Positions 1 to 12,111 of a DNA stretch of 64,000 bases are shown here, one piece after another. Location of the stretch: contig NC_037590.1 of NCBI RefSeq assembly GCF_003073045.1, positions 20,301,708 through 20,365,707 on the forward strand, given 5' to 3'. Made by a program: the position numbers and the translations under genes. The stretch's first letter is position 1. Every line of letters begins with the position of its first letter. The stretch is from Pomacea canaliculata (taxonomy: Eukaryota; Mollusca; Gastropoda; Architaenioglossa; Ampullariidae). The notes below the pieces were generated by a model. That model saw only the letters and a program-made list of their open reading frames with translations. It was not told the DNA's origin and ran no database searches.

Positions 1-474
1 TTCTTGGCATTCGGGTATGGTCCTCGTCTGTGTATCGGCATGCGTCTGTCTCTGCTGGAGATGAAGATGGCAATGGTTCATGTGCTGAGAAGAGTGAAGT
101 TTTTGAAGACAGACGACCTACAGGTGAGATAACCAAACTACCGCCAAAGCACAGCTTTGTCTTTCCTATACTACCAACGTAATAAACTTGGCATAGAAAT
201 AATATAAAATAAGAGCATTAAAAGATGAAGTTTAGAAGGCAATGTAGAAGTGTAGGTTGTAAAAATACAATTACGTAAAGGTTAGAGTGTGAGTGTGAAA
301 AAATAAGATTATAGGTACCCTATACATGATCGTCTTCGATAACGTATTTATGAGTCTTATGTGTATAAAAGGTGTTCATATTTACAGGAAACTCTGAAGA
401 TCAAGCCTGGCTCACGTCTTAACATCCCAGACCAAGTCGTTGCCATCAGCGGTGTAATGCGAGAAACACGTTAA
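1..474 (+). CDS. Cytochrome P450, CYP3-like, 3' end only (last two exons)
   Basis: This is the carboxyl end of a microsomal P450 monooxygenase whose 5' part lies left of the window. Two exons are visible: 1-123, already inside exon 13, and 388-474, the 87-bp last exon ending in TAA. The first encodes the haem-binding loop FGYGPRLCIG with the axial cysteine, followed by the L-helix and LRRVKFLKTDDLQ. It ends in a GTGAGA donor. The last exon begins after TTTACAG and encodes ETLKIKPGSRLNIPDQ, ending in METR-like residues. Exon phases and the 87-bp last exon match the gene at 5333-11917, so it belongs to the outer sub-clade. No disruption is visible in the part present. CYP family assignment rests on the haem motif and on similarity to the full copies nearby. 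Confidence 0.9.
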
Positions 475-881
475 ACTGTCACACATTATAGTACTGTGTC
501 AGGGCCTCACGTAGAAACGCTCATCAACGGGCATTGGAGGACTCAATACTTTTAGAAGTATTATCTTAGCCAGTAATACCCTACTTAGAAGCAGGTATTG
601 GAAAGAAAAAACTATTGAAGACCTCTGTGATTACCTGATGGACAATTGGAAGTTGAAAGCTTAAACAATTTAATGTTGAAACCAGATGTTTATCTTCTGA
701 TCGGAAATCATTTCATGAGGACTGCGATTTCGTTGTGTAAGACTCCTAATAGAAACTCACATTTTCTGTCATGTAAGTAAAAGCATTTTTGGCAGTATAG
801 AAGCAGAATAGTCTCTTGATTTGGGTGGCTATGACACTAATGCAATGATCAAAGAAATTAATGCTCTGTTAACCCCATCTC

Positions 882-1339
882 CTGGACATTTGGTTCTGGC
901 CCTCGTTTGTGCACCGGCATGAGTCTGGCTGAGCTGGGGATGAACATTGCTTTTGTTCACGTGCTGAGGAGAGTGAAGTTTATCAAAACGGATGATCTGC
1001 AGATGAGATGCGACAAACATGAACCAGTCTCATCTTTCTTACCTTGCGAGCTCTACAAAGATAAATTAATTAAAAGATAAAAAGAAAAATATATATTTAT
1101 AAAGAAAAAATCTGAAGCGTAGGTTTAACAATGATTTACATAAACCATGGTCTTTTGAGATATTTTTGGTGTAAAGTACAGATTATTAGAAAGTTAGTTT
1201 CCACTACTTCTGATCGCTTCGATAAGACATGCATAAATGTGTGACCTTTTGTACTGGTCTACAAGAAATCATAAATATCAAGCCTGGTTCGCTTTTTAAC
1301 CTCCCAGATCAACTCATTGCCATCAATTGTGAAATGTGA
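882..1339 (+). pseudogene. Decayed P450 fragment: copies of exons 13 and 14 only
   Basis: A second copy of the last two P450 exons lies just downstream of the first gene. The exon 13 remnant (about 882-1002) still reads FGSGPRLCTG and LRRVKFIKTDDLQ, but its upstream part is shifted out of frame by a small deletion near 882-889. The exon 14 remnant (1265-1339) reads EIINIKPGSLFNLPDQ and ends at a TGA. Both splice sites have lost their invariant bases: the donor after CTGCAG is AT instead of GT, and the acceptor before GAA is AA instead of AG. No exons 1-12 belonging to it were found. It is best explained as a tandem duplication of the neighbouring 3' end that then decayed. Confidence 0.8.
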
Positions 1340-4300
1340 GACACAGCCGACATACCTTAGAGTACAGTTATGGGGCTTTTAATAGGAAACTCACTGCAAC
1401 GGATTTATTACTTCTTGAAGCGTTACTCGTAGAGTGTAATGCAGTACTAACAGTCAGGAATCGGAAAGACTATTTACAGACTACTTCGGGTACTGTCCTA
1501 CGAAGACGAAAAATTCGAGGCTTAACTCATTAACCTTTTGAAATCAAAAGCTTACTTGATGATCAAAGTACAATTCCGGGCTGATAATACGAAGTGTGTG
1601 AAATTATTATCTTTACAGTTATGAGATTACCAAAGGAAGGCGTAAAATCTGTGTAATATTTATACAAAAATATTTGTACACTTTTGTAAAAACTCAGTCC
1701 GTGAAAACGAGTAATATACAGATAACTTGGGATTTAGAAAAATATTGTTGAATAATTTTTTTAAATCAGTTCACTGCAATGGGTAACTAATATATAGTTA
1801 ACTTGTTATATATGTTGTAGTATAATTCTATTAAGAATTAATGCACTGAACATATTTATTTTAATTGTTGTTCAATACATTTGAAATGTTAAGAATTTCA
1901 GTTACTTCATGTTATTGCTCACAAATAAATTTGTATATATCAATAGGTACCGAATGTTTTGTGCATATATATATGTATGAAAATTGATTGATTCTTTATT
2001 GCTTTAGCATAGCAAGCACTATGATTACATAATTGAATTCTAAACAACAACAGTTTAAAACTGACCTCTATAAACACATACACAAAGAGCTTTATAGAAA
2101 AATATATCTAAGCATCACAACACTGCATCTAGAAATATATCCAGGCACACACACACAAACTCCTACTTGTGCACCATCATCACAGACTTCAAACGCATAT
2201 GAAAGGGGAATATCAAAAGAGAAAACATCATCAAGGTCACTTGCCGTCAAAGCAAACTTTACAATTTATATCAGTCTTCACCCTCCTCCCCAACATTCCC
2301 TCAACTGTTACACCATCCGCATAAAATCGCCATTCATACAACAGCACCAAAACACACACACACATATACACAGGAGCTACTTTCCAAAAAAAAAAACCAA
2401 ACAAACAAACAAAAAACAAACAACGTTAGAACAACAGTTAGCACTAAATAGAGAGAAAGAGAACAATTATCCAGGTCTTTTTACAACACATGACAGAAGC
2501 TTGTCTCTAACTTCAATCCAATATATAAGTCATATCAAAATTGGCTTCTTAACCCACCCATCCCACCATGAGAAAGAAAATCATGTCTGTATAGGAGACA
2601 CTAATCCACAAACCAACTGTCGCGGAGCTGTTGTCGCGCGTCAGATGCTCACGGGACCTTCACAGGTATCTTTTTTTTTTTTCGGGACCGGACTGCAACA
2701 CCCCCTCTCCTTTTTGCTTCCCCCCTCTTCTTTACCTTTGTTCCTTTTTTGCCCCCCCCCCACCCCTTATTCTTTACTTTTGTTCTTTACTCGCGCACGG
2801 GGTCCTTGGCGCGTATTGCTGCAGTTTCTGGACAGTCGCCACCCAGCAGTTAACGGTGCCGGACGTGTGGGGCGGTGCCAGACCGTGGCCCCGGTAACGG
2901 GCATTTTTTCACCTCTATCGATCGTCCGATCACGAACCGTTTTGGGTGAGTGGAGATATTTTTCTTGGGTTCCACGCTACTCTAGTCCGTGGGGCCTTTA
3001 CTTGGTGGTTGGAGTGCGAATGGGTTGATCTTTATATGTTAACGACTTGTTCATGTTTGGTTTGTTGGTTTGTTTTGGGTTTTTTTTTGCTTTGTTTTTT
3101 GTTTTCTTTTGTGTGTGTGTGTGTGGAAGACATGTTGCTTCTCAACGCTAGGATAGCTTTTGTGTTGGCCGGGTCTCGGCGCATGTGGCTCACCCGTTTA
3201 CTCTCAAATGGATTTGTGTGTTTTAGGACCGACGCACTTTAACGGTCAAATTGTTAGTATTTAATGGTCATATATACTTGTACTAGAATATTTGGTAAGT
3301 GTGCAGTTGTGGAAGAGCCGTTTGTTGATTGGATGAATTGTTTTTTTTACAGGCTTCCATTTTTTTCTTTTTCTTCTGTCTACTTATTCTTCGTCTTCGT
3401 TATCCTTCCTGATTCTGTTTGCTCCGCATCCGTGCCGGCGTCTTCTTGTGAGCTGCTGTCCACCACAACCGTCCACCCTGCACCCTCGTCACCTCGTCAG
3501 CGTGAACTCGTGTGACTCCGCTGCGCGAGCGTGCGGCCGGCAGTGGGTAAAACCGATTCTTGCTCAGTTCTAACTCTCTTGGGTTTTCTTCATCTGATTT
3601 GTTGTTCTTCTCCTCGTCATCGTCATTTTTTTTTAATAATAGCAAAATGAAACGTTCATATGGTTGTCTCTTTTATTCTAGTCAAACATTTAACACGTGG
3701 CACTTTTATAAAACATTCTTGCACACCAGGGGTTTAAAAACTTCATATTTAAAGCAGTACTCGATGTGGAAGACTGCAACTATGTATGGAAGTAATGAAA
3801 TTAACCGAAATAAATACATTAATAGTTCACAGCTGAAGAAATGCACTGAAAGTACTTTCTGTCCTTCTGTCGATGTACTGAAAGCACTGAAAGCACGGAT
3901 ATCTATCTCTGGACTGCTGTCTGCTCATCGAACCAACTCTTAACCTCGACGATGCGGACTTTCAGGGCTCGACGAACTACGAAGTTTGATCGCCGGAATC
4001 GCGATAAAGTTCTTAAAATCAGCCATACACTTGAAATAAAATGTGTTTCTTGGCTAAAGTCCTCGACCTCTGTTTCCCACGACATAAACTGAAAACACAA
4101 CAGACCATAGAGTTTGAGCGTTTGTACCTCCGGCAATACGAGAGTTCGCGTCGTCTGCTCTTCTTCTTGTTAAAGCGAATTCGTACTGTGACGTCATTCT
4201 ATAAACAAATTCATCTGCACGCAGTCCGTTAGAGATACAAGTCTGTGACTAAAAGTATGTGTTCTCGTTCACTCAATGTACTACAAATACCGACAGCTAC

Positions 4301-5200
4301 AGGGCACAGGTCATCCTCTATATAAGACCAGTATCAAAACATTTTGTTAAAACAATTGTACAGCTTTAGAACTGCTGTTAAAATTTACATCTTGTCAGGG
4401 TTCTTAAAAAATTAGTGTTTTTTTAAAAAAAGGTGTCCGTCAAGAAGAGTTAGCTGTACTCTTATCTTTTATCGATATGCCCTCTGCCCCTTGGGCTATT
4501 TTCAGGCTTTGAAGTGAGATGTCATGAAAGTTAATGCTGGATAATAGAACCACGAAACACAACAAAGGGGTCAGAAAGGACATTAGCGAATATTCCACGT
4601 TTGTAACACAATTGAAACTCCTCAGATGCAACAGATCTTAGGTTCGAATATTGGAAGATCGGAAAAATGTCAGACTGAACGATACTATGTCAATGACCAT
4701 GTTATGCTCCATGTCAAGCAAATGTTGAAAAAATGCTTTAAAGAAATAAAAAAAACTGACTCCTGTTTTAAGATATCTTATAAAATAAGCGTGGCAGGCT
4801 CAGACAGAAATAATTATCAATTATGCATGCGACAAAATAACACACACACAACCGACCGACGCTGACGACGCGCTCTTTCTCTCAGACACTGTGCTACTTT
4901 ATACATCCGCTTGCTCGCTTCTCATTAATGGAGATGAAGTCGTTTTAACATTCACGTCTGACACTCTGCACTTTGTGACAAAGAAAGGTTTCTTTGTCCA
5001 TGGTGAGATCCGCCTGCTGCCAGACCACCTCCCTTCTGTACTCACTTCGCACACAAACTGGGTCAGCGTGACCAAGATAGCTCTCCCTCATGTTTACAGC
5101 TGCACTCAAACTGCGTGCACTCGCACTGACGATGCACCAAATGTACCGAAAGCGTGTTGTTTATAGGATGAATTGAAAGTACTGACTTCCACAGTGTACT
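1340..5200. other. Intergenic, no supportable gene; AC-rich then pyrimidine/GC-rich island
   Basis: No P450 exon or other recognisable protein was seen here. From about 2030 to 2480 the plus strand is rich in A and C with CACA runs. From about 2620 to 3560 composition changes: T-runs, C-runs near 2750-2763 and CG-containing stretches alternate. The remainder is AT-rich. Open frames here are low-complexity and resemble no known family. Confidence 0.5.
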
Positions 5201-5210
5201 CTTGAGTCTT

Positions 5211-5218
5211 TATTTAAG
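5211..5218 (+). promoter_or_regulatory. Possible TATA box of the 5333-11917 P450 gene
   Basis: TATTTAAG lies about 115 bases upstream of the start codon, in a window otherwise lacking upstream ATGs before GGATGG. The position fits a short untranslated leader. This is inference from sequence alone. Confidence 0.4.
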
Positions 5219-5332
5219 CCCAGCGTCGAAACTTGTCGATCATAAGTTGTAGTAGCAGTGCTGCAGTTCATCCCCAGTCAGGAATCTTCAGAAGTCAGTG
5301 TCTGTACAGACAGCAGCTTCACAGAGACTAGG

Positions 5333-8300
5333 ATGGACCTTCTGTCCTTCGTCGACCTGCCCACATGCCTTGTTCTGGTCCTGACCACAGGCATCTTGTT
5401 CTATCTGTGAGTATGCAACGTTGGGATTTTGTAACACAGAGATAGACAGAGAACGAGAAAGAATAAGAAACAAGCGAACTTTGTTTCTCCTTCGGCAATG
5501 GTGATAGCGGGGGGAGCTTTTATTTTTTTTTACTATTTTCCAAGAATAAAGACAGACACAACAGATTTGTTTAGACAGTTTATGAACACCATCATCCCAT
5601 TTCTGGACTGTCTCAGTTACGGAATATGGCCCTTCGGAGTGTGGAAGTCACTGGGTATGGATGGACCGAAGCCTTCTCCTTTCATTGGCAACTTTTATCA
5701 GCTGGTCAAAGAGGTAAAGCTTTCTCGTTAATACCTTCTTAGATTCTGTTCTCCAACATTCTGTCTTTCGCTGAACATGTTTCGATTTAGTTTCGTGGGG
5801 TGATGTGACCAAAAACACCCCGGGTGAAATTTCTGTCGTTCTATAATAGAATGTCTCCTCCAAACAATAAAAAATAATATTATTTTCAAAATTTTCAGGG
5901 AATGGAACCATTTATTGAAAAAAGATCAAAGAAATATGGTCGCACGTTTGGGTATGTTTTACAAATTCGTTCTTACTACTGCTTACATTTAAAGATCTGT
6001 GTTTTAAAATTAAAGCATATAGGAAAGACTTGCTTTCTTCTCCCATTCTTTTTTTTTCTAGAATGTTATGAAAACCAAGAATTTTGTAGTCTATAAAGTA
6101 CGGAGAGGCTAGTCTTATATTATATTTCCTAACAGAAATATAAATATTTAATAAACACACACCCTCGCAAACTTCTCTGTACCAAGATGTTTGTATTTCA
6201 GCATCTATTACGGACGTGATCCGATGCTGGTGACCACGGACCTTGACATTCTAAAGGAAGTTCTTGTGAAAAATTTTAATCAGTTTACAAACCGTTTTGT
6301 GAGTATTATAAAGTTTTAGTTTGCTATGGTCTATACATCTACAATGAAGATTATCTTGTTTCAAAATCAAAAACGCTTTTATACATGATCATGTGAAATC
6401 AAATTTTAGTTATCGATGCTTACAGTTTGCCTCCGGTATCTCGTTAGCAATACTTAAACTATTATTATATTATTATACTCATACTCGATATTATTAGATA
6501 TCATCAAGCAAGTAATTGTTTGGAAATTAAAGCACCAGATAACATTGTTTCTCACATACTGAATTTTCGTGCTACTGATTTCTTACATTTTCAGGAGAAA
6601 CTGGAGATTTTTCCAGAAGAAGTTGGGTCGATGTTGCCCTTTACTACCGGAGCACAATGGAAAAGAATTCGACACATACTCACACCTACCTTTAGCACGG
6701 GAAAGTTAAAGCAGGTAAGCAGCGCACAAGCTGATAATTTAGGTGCAAAATAAGTCTTTTTCATGGTGGGTCTTCCTGTAGCAGATGCACAGGTCTACCG
6801 CTAGTCTGATTGGTTGTATCTTTAACAGTTAGTGTATTGTGTGGCTTTGTCCCCTTGAACTACTGACACCCTGCCACCCGAGTCCAGAATTGTTAGGACG
6901 TACCTGGCTCTCTTTACTAACTTCAGGTATTTGTATTACCTTGGTCATTTAAAACTTGTCAGCATTGGAGGTTCTTTTCCACATTATTTTTTTCCTTTTT
7001 CTACATCCCTGATTCTCTCAATGCTCTTTCAATTGTTTATTTAGCATTACCTCCCTTGTAGCAGGGAATTTGTGGAAGCTTCTGCCGTGAGAGACAAAGT
7101 TTTAAAATTTATTTGTATAATTGTCAAAACGACTTTTTTTAATGTTTCTGTGTTAATGGTGATAAGCCCGCGGTATCTATATGTGACTAAGATGTGACTA
7201 CTCTCATATTTTTTCGACTGTTTAATAGTTGTCACAGAACTGGACGACGCTTGAACAACACGTCCACTAGCAAACACATTAACTACTATGATAAACTTCA
7301 TTGTATAGATTCTTATAGCTAATTATAAATGACTTAATTTAAAAAAAATTATTGGTAAGACTAATGTTAATATTTATACTTGCTTCAATTTATTTTATCC
7401 ACATATTTACCTAAAGGTTGATTTTAATTTTTTACAGATGGAACACCATATTCAGCGCTGCAGCACACAGCTCACAAAAAACATTGAGGAGGCTGTGCGG
7501 AAAGGTGAAAAGATTGAAGTTAAAAGGTCAGTGTTTGGCCCTGTTGTAACCCTTCAGGAGACATTTTTTAAGGGAAGGGGTTGTAGCCTTTCACCATGAA
7601 GCAAAGGGCTTCCATTAAAAAAGGATTTTATTTGAAGACATATTTGTTATCTTGCTTGATCTCTTATTGTCAGTGTGTTTTAATTATTAGTATTTTTTAC
7701 TAAATAGTGCCAAATGGTTTTTGTAAAAATATCTGACATTCATATGAAAGAATCCAAGAACCCTTTTGTTTTAGAATTAGACCATTATGCAAGATATGTA
7801 AAAGCTAGTGTAATCTCTATAAGTTACTAGAATTGAAAACACTTGTTGATTGCTTGTCTTTCGAAAAAAGGCATAAAAATGTTGAACATCATGACCTCAT
7901 GATTACAACCCTCTTAATTGTACATACTATAGAGTTATAAACATACATTAAAGTTTCCCTTTTTTTCCCTAGATTTTTCGGGGCATACACCATGGATGTG
8001 ATCGCGGGAACTGCGTTCGGATTAGAAGTGAATTCTCAGAAAGACCTCGACCATCCATTTGTCAGAAATGCGGCATCTGCTGCTGTAGACCTCTCAAGTC
8101 AAGGGTCATTATTAGTCCTACTTGCAAGTAAGGGAAAAATAACTATCTTACACAGTGTTACCTTAAACTTGATAATACTTCATAACTAAGACAACGTGTA
8201 ACTCAGAAACACTCAGATTCCTGTTTTTCTGTTTATGTAATTTACGGAAAAGCTAGAGTTACTAGTAACGTGTTTTATAATAACACTTTTATCACATTAA

Positions 8301-11300
8301 GTAACTTTACTGTTATTTATTTTACTTTTCAGAGGCTTTTCCATTTCTAACACCGTTGATAAAATTTCTGATTAAAAACGTCTTCCACCCTAGAGGAGTG
8401 AAGTCATTCATTGGAAACATTCGCCATATCATAAAAGAAAGAAAACTGGAGGGAACTGCAAATGTAAGTGTAGGATAGCTGTGACACTTGTATGTCGGCG
8501 TGCATGTTTGTTTATGTGTGTCTTTACATGGGTAAATGTATTTTGCACACAGGGGTCGTGTAAGAAATATTAAACATGAGTGTCCCTTCTGATATGCGCA
8601 TTCGTACACATGCGCACACATATGAATGAATAAATAATACACACACACACACCAAGAACAATTTGTAACACGCATAATAAACAGTTCACACATTACTTAT
8701 TTACATGAAGTGTATGTTTTCAAATAGTCTCACGAATCAGTATTTTATTTGTACAGTGAAAATCTCTAATTTTTCCACACACCCACCCCTTTCCCACCCA
8801 CCCCTCCACCACAGAATATAGCGCATAAAGACTTATTCAGACACATCAGGAACAAGATGTGACGCTCTTAATATAATTAATGAAGGTATTTATTTTGTAT
8901 AAATTATATTTAAAAATATGTGGCCCTATGCTCCTCGATGACTATCAAGGACTAAACTAAACGAAGTATTCAAAATATTCAAAATTTATGTAGTTTTGTT
9001 TTAGTATGCTCACAAATGTGATACCATACTTCTGTGTTTTGTTTTACAGAGAAAGCCGGACTTGCTTCAATTAATCCTGAGCTGTGAGAGTAATGAAACA
9101 GATCGAATGAATGGTAAATAAAATCTGTTGGTGACTGCGATAGAAATTTGGTAACTGGCTCGGTATGGCGTATGAGTAGTTTCTAGACAACAGATATGAT
9201 TAGGAAACCATTATCAAAGGGAGAAAACACACAAGTTTAAAATGAGAAAAATGTTCCAAATTTTAATCTATTGCTACTGTTTCAATGCCACAGGTACGCT
9301 ATATGTTTGAATAGATTATAATTTAATGTTTGTCCTCTAAGTAAATCACAACATTGAATTGTGTCTGGGATATAAACTTACGGCTTCTGCGAACTCATGA
9401 AAATGTAAAAATCGTTTCTTATTAAACTTTTTGTGAAATGTGTCACTATGTTCAGTGATGAGTAGAAGTAGCAAAGAATATTCTACTTATTGCAGTTTTC
9501 TCATTGAGTTTAGTGATAAGGTAGTTCAGAAGATGCCGACTTTACCTGTTGCAGTTTTATCCAGAGTTGAGGTCGTCGCCCAGGCTCTGACTTTCTTTGG
9601 CGCTGGGTACGAAACAACAGCCTCCACCCTGCAGTTCATGGCGCACAGCCTGGCGCTGCACCCGGAGGTACAGGAGAAGATTGTGTGTGAAATCAAGGAA
9701 CAGCTTGGCGATGTGAGTTGTTTTCTTTCATGCTATCTTGTTAACATTTAAGACTAAACTTTAGTGCTTGTCACCTTTCATGATTAGGATGCTAGAAGAA
9801 AAAGAAAAAGCTAGAGAGTGTAAAGGACAAAGCTATCACTATGGATACAGTTCTTAGTGACATTAGTACGAGATACGGTAATAAACTGTTTACCGGTTTA
9901 TCTTTATCAGGAGATACCTACCTACGAAGGCGTTTCCAAGCTGAAATATCTGGATGGAGCCATTCACGAGACACTGCGGATGTATCCTCCATCCATCGCG
10001 TAAGTAATTTAATTTGTGGACTTGTCATGCGCAGCATTACGGCAGCGATAGGTCGCACTCTCTGCACTGACCAGTAATGATAAATGTCATTGCCTGTATT
10101 ACACTAAAAGCTTGCTGTGACAGCTCGACACCAAATCTTTGTGAAGCAGGTGCAGGAAGATGATCAGAGTTTGAAGTCGACACTGCCATGTGTCGATTTA
10201 CAATCTAATAAAAAGCAGGATGTGACAGTAGAAATAAAAATGGACCAGGAAAACACAAAAAATGGTGCAGACACAGAAATCCACACAGGAACGTAGCAAA
10301 TATCGTAACAGAAGTCCCGATGAGCATTAAAGACAAAACTTCAAGCAGATCAAGGGACCATGATGAAAGTAAGGGAGAGCAGTCACCCTCTAGCCAGATA
10401 GGCGAAGGGACATCACTCTCCTCCTCAAGTAGGCTTGTTTTATTTTTGCCATCATCCTACTATAACCAGGCGCAGACGACAAATCAAATGTCGTGATTTT
10501 GATACTGTTTTGATGATGTAATCATCTGAGTCGTTTTTTTCTTGTTTACAATAAGATGTCTATTTACCATATGGCTACAAGCTACGAGAATTTGTTGACA
10601 GTACTATTAGTGAGTGGACAGTACTGACAGTGCTGTGTGAAACTTACCTTTCCTTTCTTTATGGACTATTAAATTCTTGCTTTTGATAACTTTCCAGAGG
10701 AAACAGAATGGCATCTGAAGAGGTCACCATTAAAGGCGTTACAATCCCTAAGGGAGCTGGAGTTATGATTCCTATCGGCAATGTGATGAAAGACCCGGAG
10801 TACTTTCCTGAACCTGACAAGTTCATACCTGAACGGTAAGAAATTAACAGCTATAGCAAAGATTAAATATTTAATTTATATGGATAGAAAATGGTTTTAT
10901 ATAAGTGGACTTTATTCTTCTTTTCTACTTTTAATATTACGTGAGCTAATATATGACACTGAGAAACAAAGAAAAAAAAATTGGCTTGCATAGAAAGAAA
11001 TAGGATTACTTGTGAAAGGAAAAAAAGACCAGCTAAAGGTAAGAGAAAGAAAAAGATCAGAATGTCACAAAATAGTATAGAGGAAATCGCATACAAGTAA
11101 AACTATTCGGGAAATAAAATTTTATTGAAAAATACACTCACATTTATCTTAAACAAGTAAGGAAAAAAACACACACAGATAAAGAGCGAGAGGGAAGACG
11201 AGAAAACAAGACAGACAGACCAACACAGATAGAGCAGGGATCTCAACATCATGGACTGATTTGATTAGTAATTCATTAATATTTAGAGAGTCCAAATGAG

Positions 11301-11917
11301 TAACATTTTTTGTTGACAACTATTCAAAGGTTTCTCTAAAATGTAAAATGCTTACTCGTGAATTGAATTTTAGGAAGGTAAAGTAATATTTAGGCTTGGA
11401 GATGTTAAGATGAAACATTTCTATACAGGTTTTCCGAGGGCAGCATTGATCCCATCTCCTTCCTAGCATTTGGGTTTGGTCCTCGTCTGTGTATTGGCAT
11501 GCGTCTGGCTCTGCTTGAGATGAAGATGGCCATGGTTCACGTGCTGAGGAGAATCAAGTTTATGAAGACGGATGATCTACAGGTAAGATTCACAAGATAG
11601 GCTTCAGATGTCTGACACCTGCAAATGCGAGAAATCTGACATAAGAACAACATAGCGATGATACACTAAAAAGTAAAGGAAGCGAAAGAAACAAGGAAAA
11701 AATAAACTTAAACATACGTTTACAGCAAGGTAACTCTCAATAGAGAGAAGTGTATTAAAATAGGAGGTAGCCATAATTTCTTATCGCCTTCGATACAAAT
11801 AAAGTTGTGTTGTTCTATCCATGTCCACAGGAAACTCTGAAGATCCAGACTGGTACACGTCTTAGATTTCCAGACCAAGCCATTGTCATCAAAGCTGTGA
11901 TGCGAGACAACTGCTAA
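5333..11917 (+). CDS. Cytochrome P450, CYP3-like, complete 14-exon gene (501 aa)
   Basis: An ER-anchored haem-thiolate monooxygenase of the CYP3 clan, expected to oxidise lipophilic substrates with NADPH-P450 reductase; the substrate is unknown. Exons: 5333-5406, 5617-5713, 5899-5951, 6202-6298, 6595-6714, 7438-7526, 7973-8127, 8333-8463, 9050-9113, 9555-9712, 9911-9999, 10698-10835, 11429-11582, 11831-11917. All introns are GT-AG and the 1506 coding bases keep one frame to TAA. Residues 1-25 form a hydrophobic signal anchor. The C-helix WKRIR is at 129-133, the I-helix AGYETT at 310-315, the K-helix ETLR at 366-369, PERF at 420-423 and the haem loop FGFGPRLCIG at 436-445 with ligand Cys443. 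Length is normal for the family. It converges on the minus-strand gene at 15651-22479. The start is the only ATG giving the anchor and the shared 74-bp first exon. Confidence 0.93.
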
Positions 11918-12105
11918 ATGTTAGAATAGAACTATGGGGCCTCACCAGGCAAACATGATTGCATCGGACATCACGGGGCGAAGCATTTCCACAAGTCATT
12001 ATTCCTATCCCGTGATGGGGTACTTACAGTCAGGAATACCAATCATTATTGAAAGACTCCGACATATCTTACATTACAAATATTATTTGAGTTACGGAGT
12101 GAAAA

Positions 12106-12111
12106 AATAAA
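12106..12111 (+). terminator. Polyadenylation signal AATAAA
   Basis: AATAAA lies 189 bases after the stop codon of the complete plus-strand P450 and is the first canonical signal downstream of it. Confidence 0.5.

Noticed and set aside
2033-3028. Open frame of about 330 codons on plus
   Set aside because: Low-complexity, AC- and T-rich composition with no family resemblance, and it crosses an abrupt composition change. Treated as chance.
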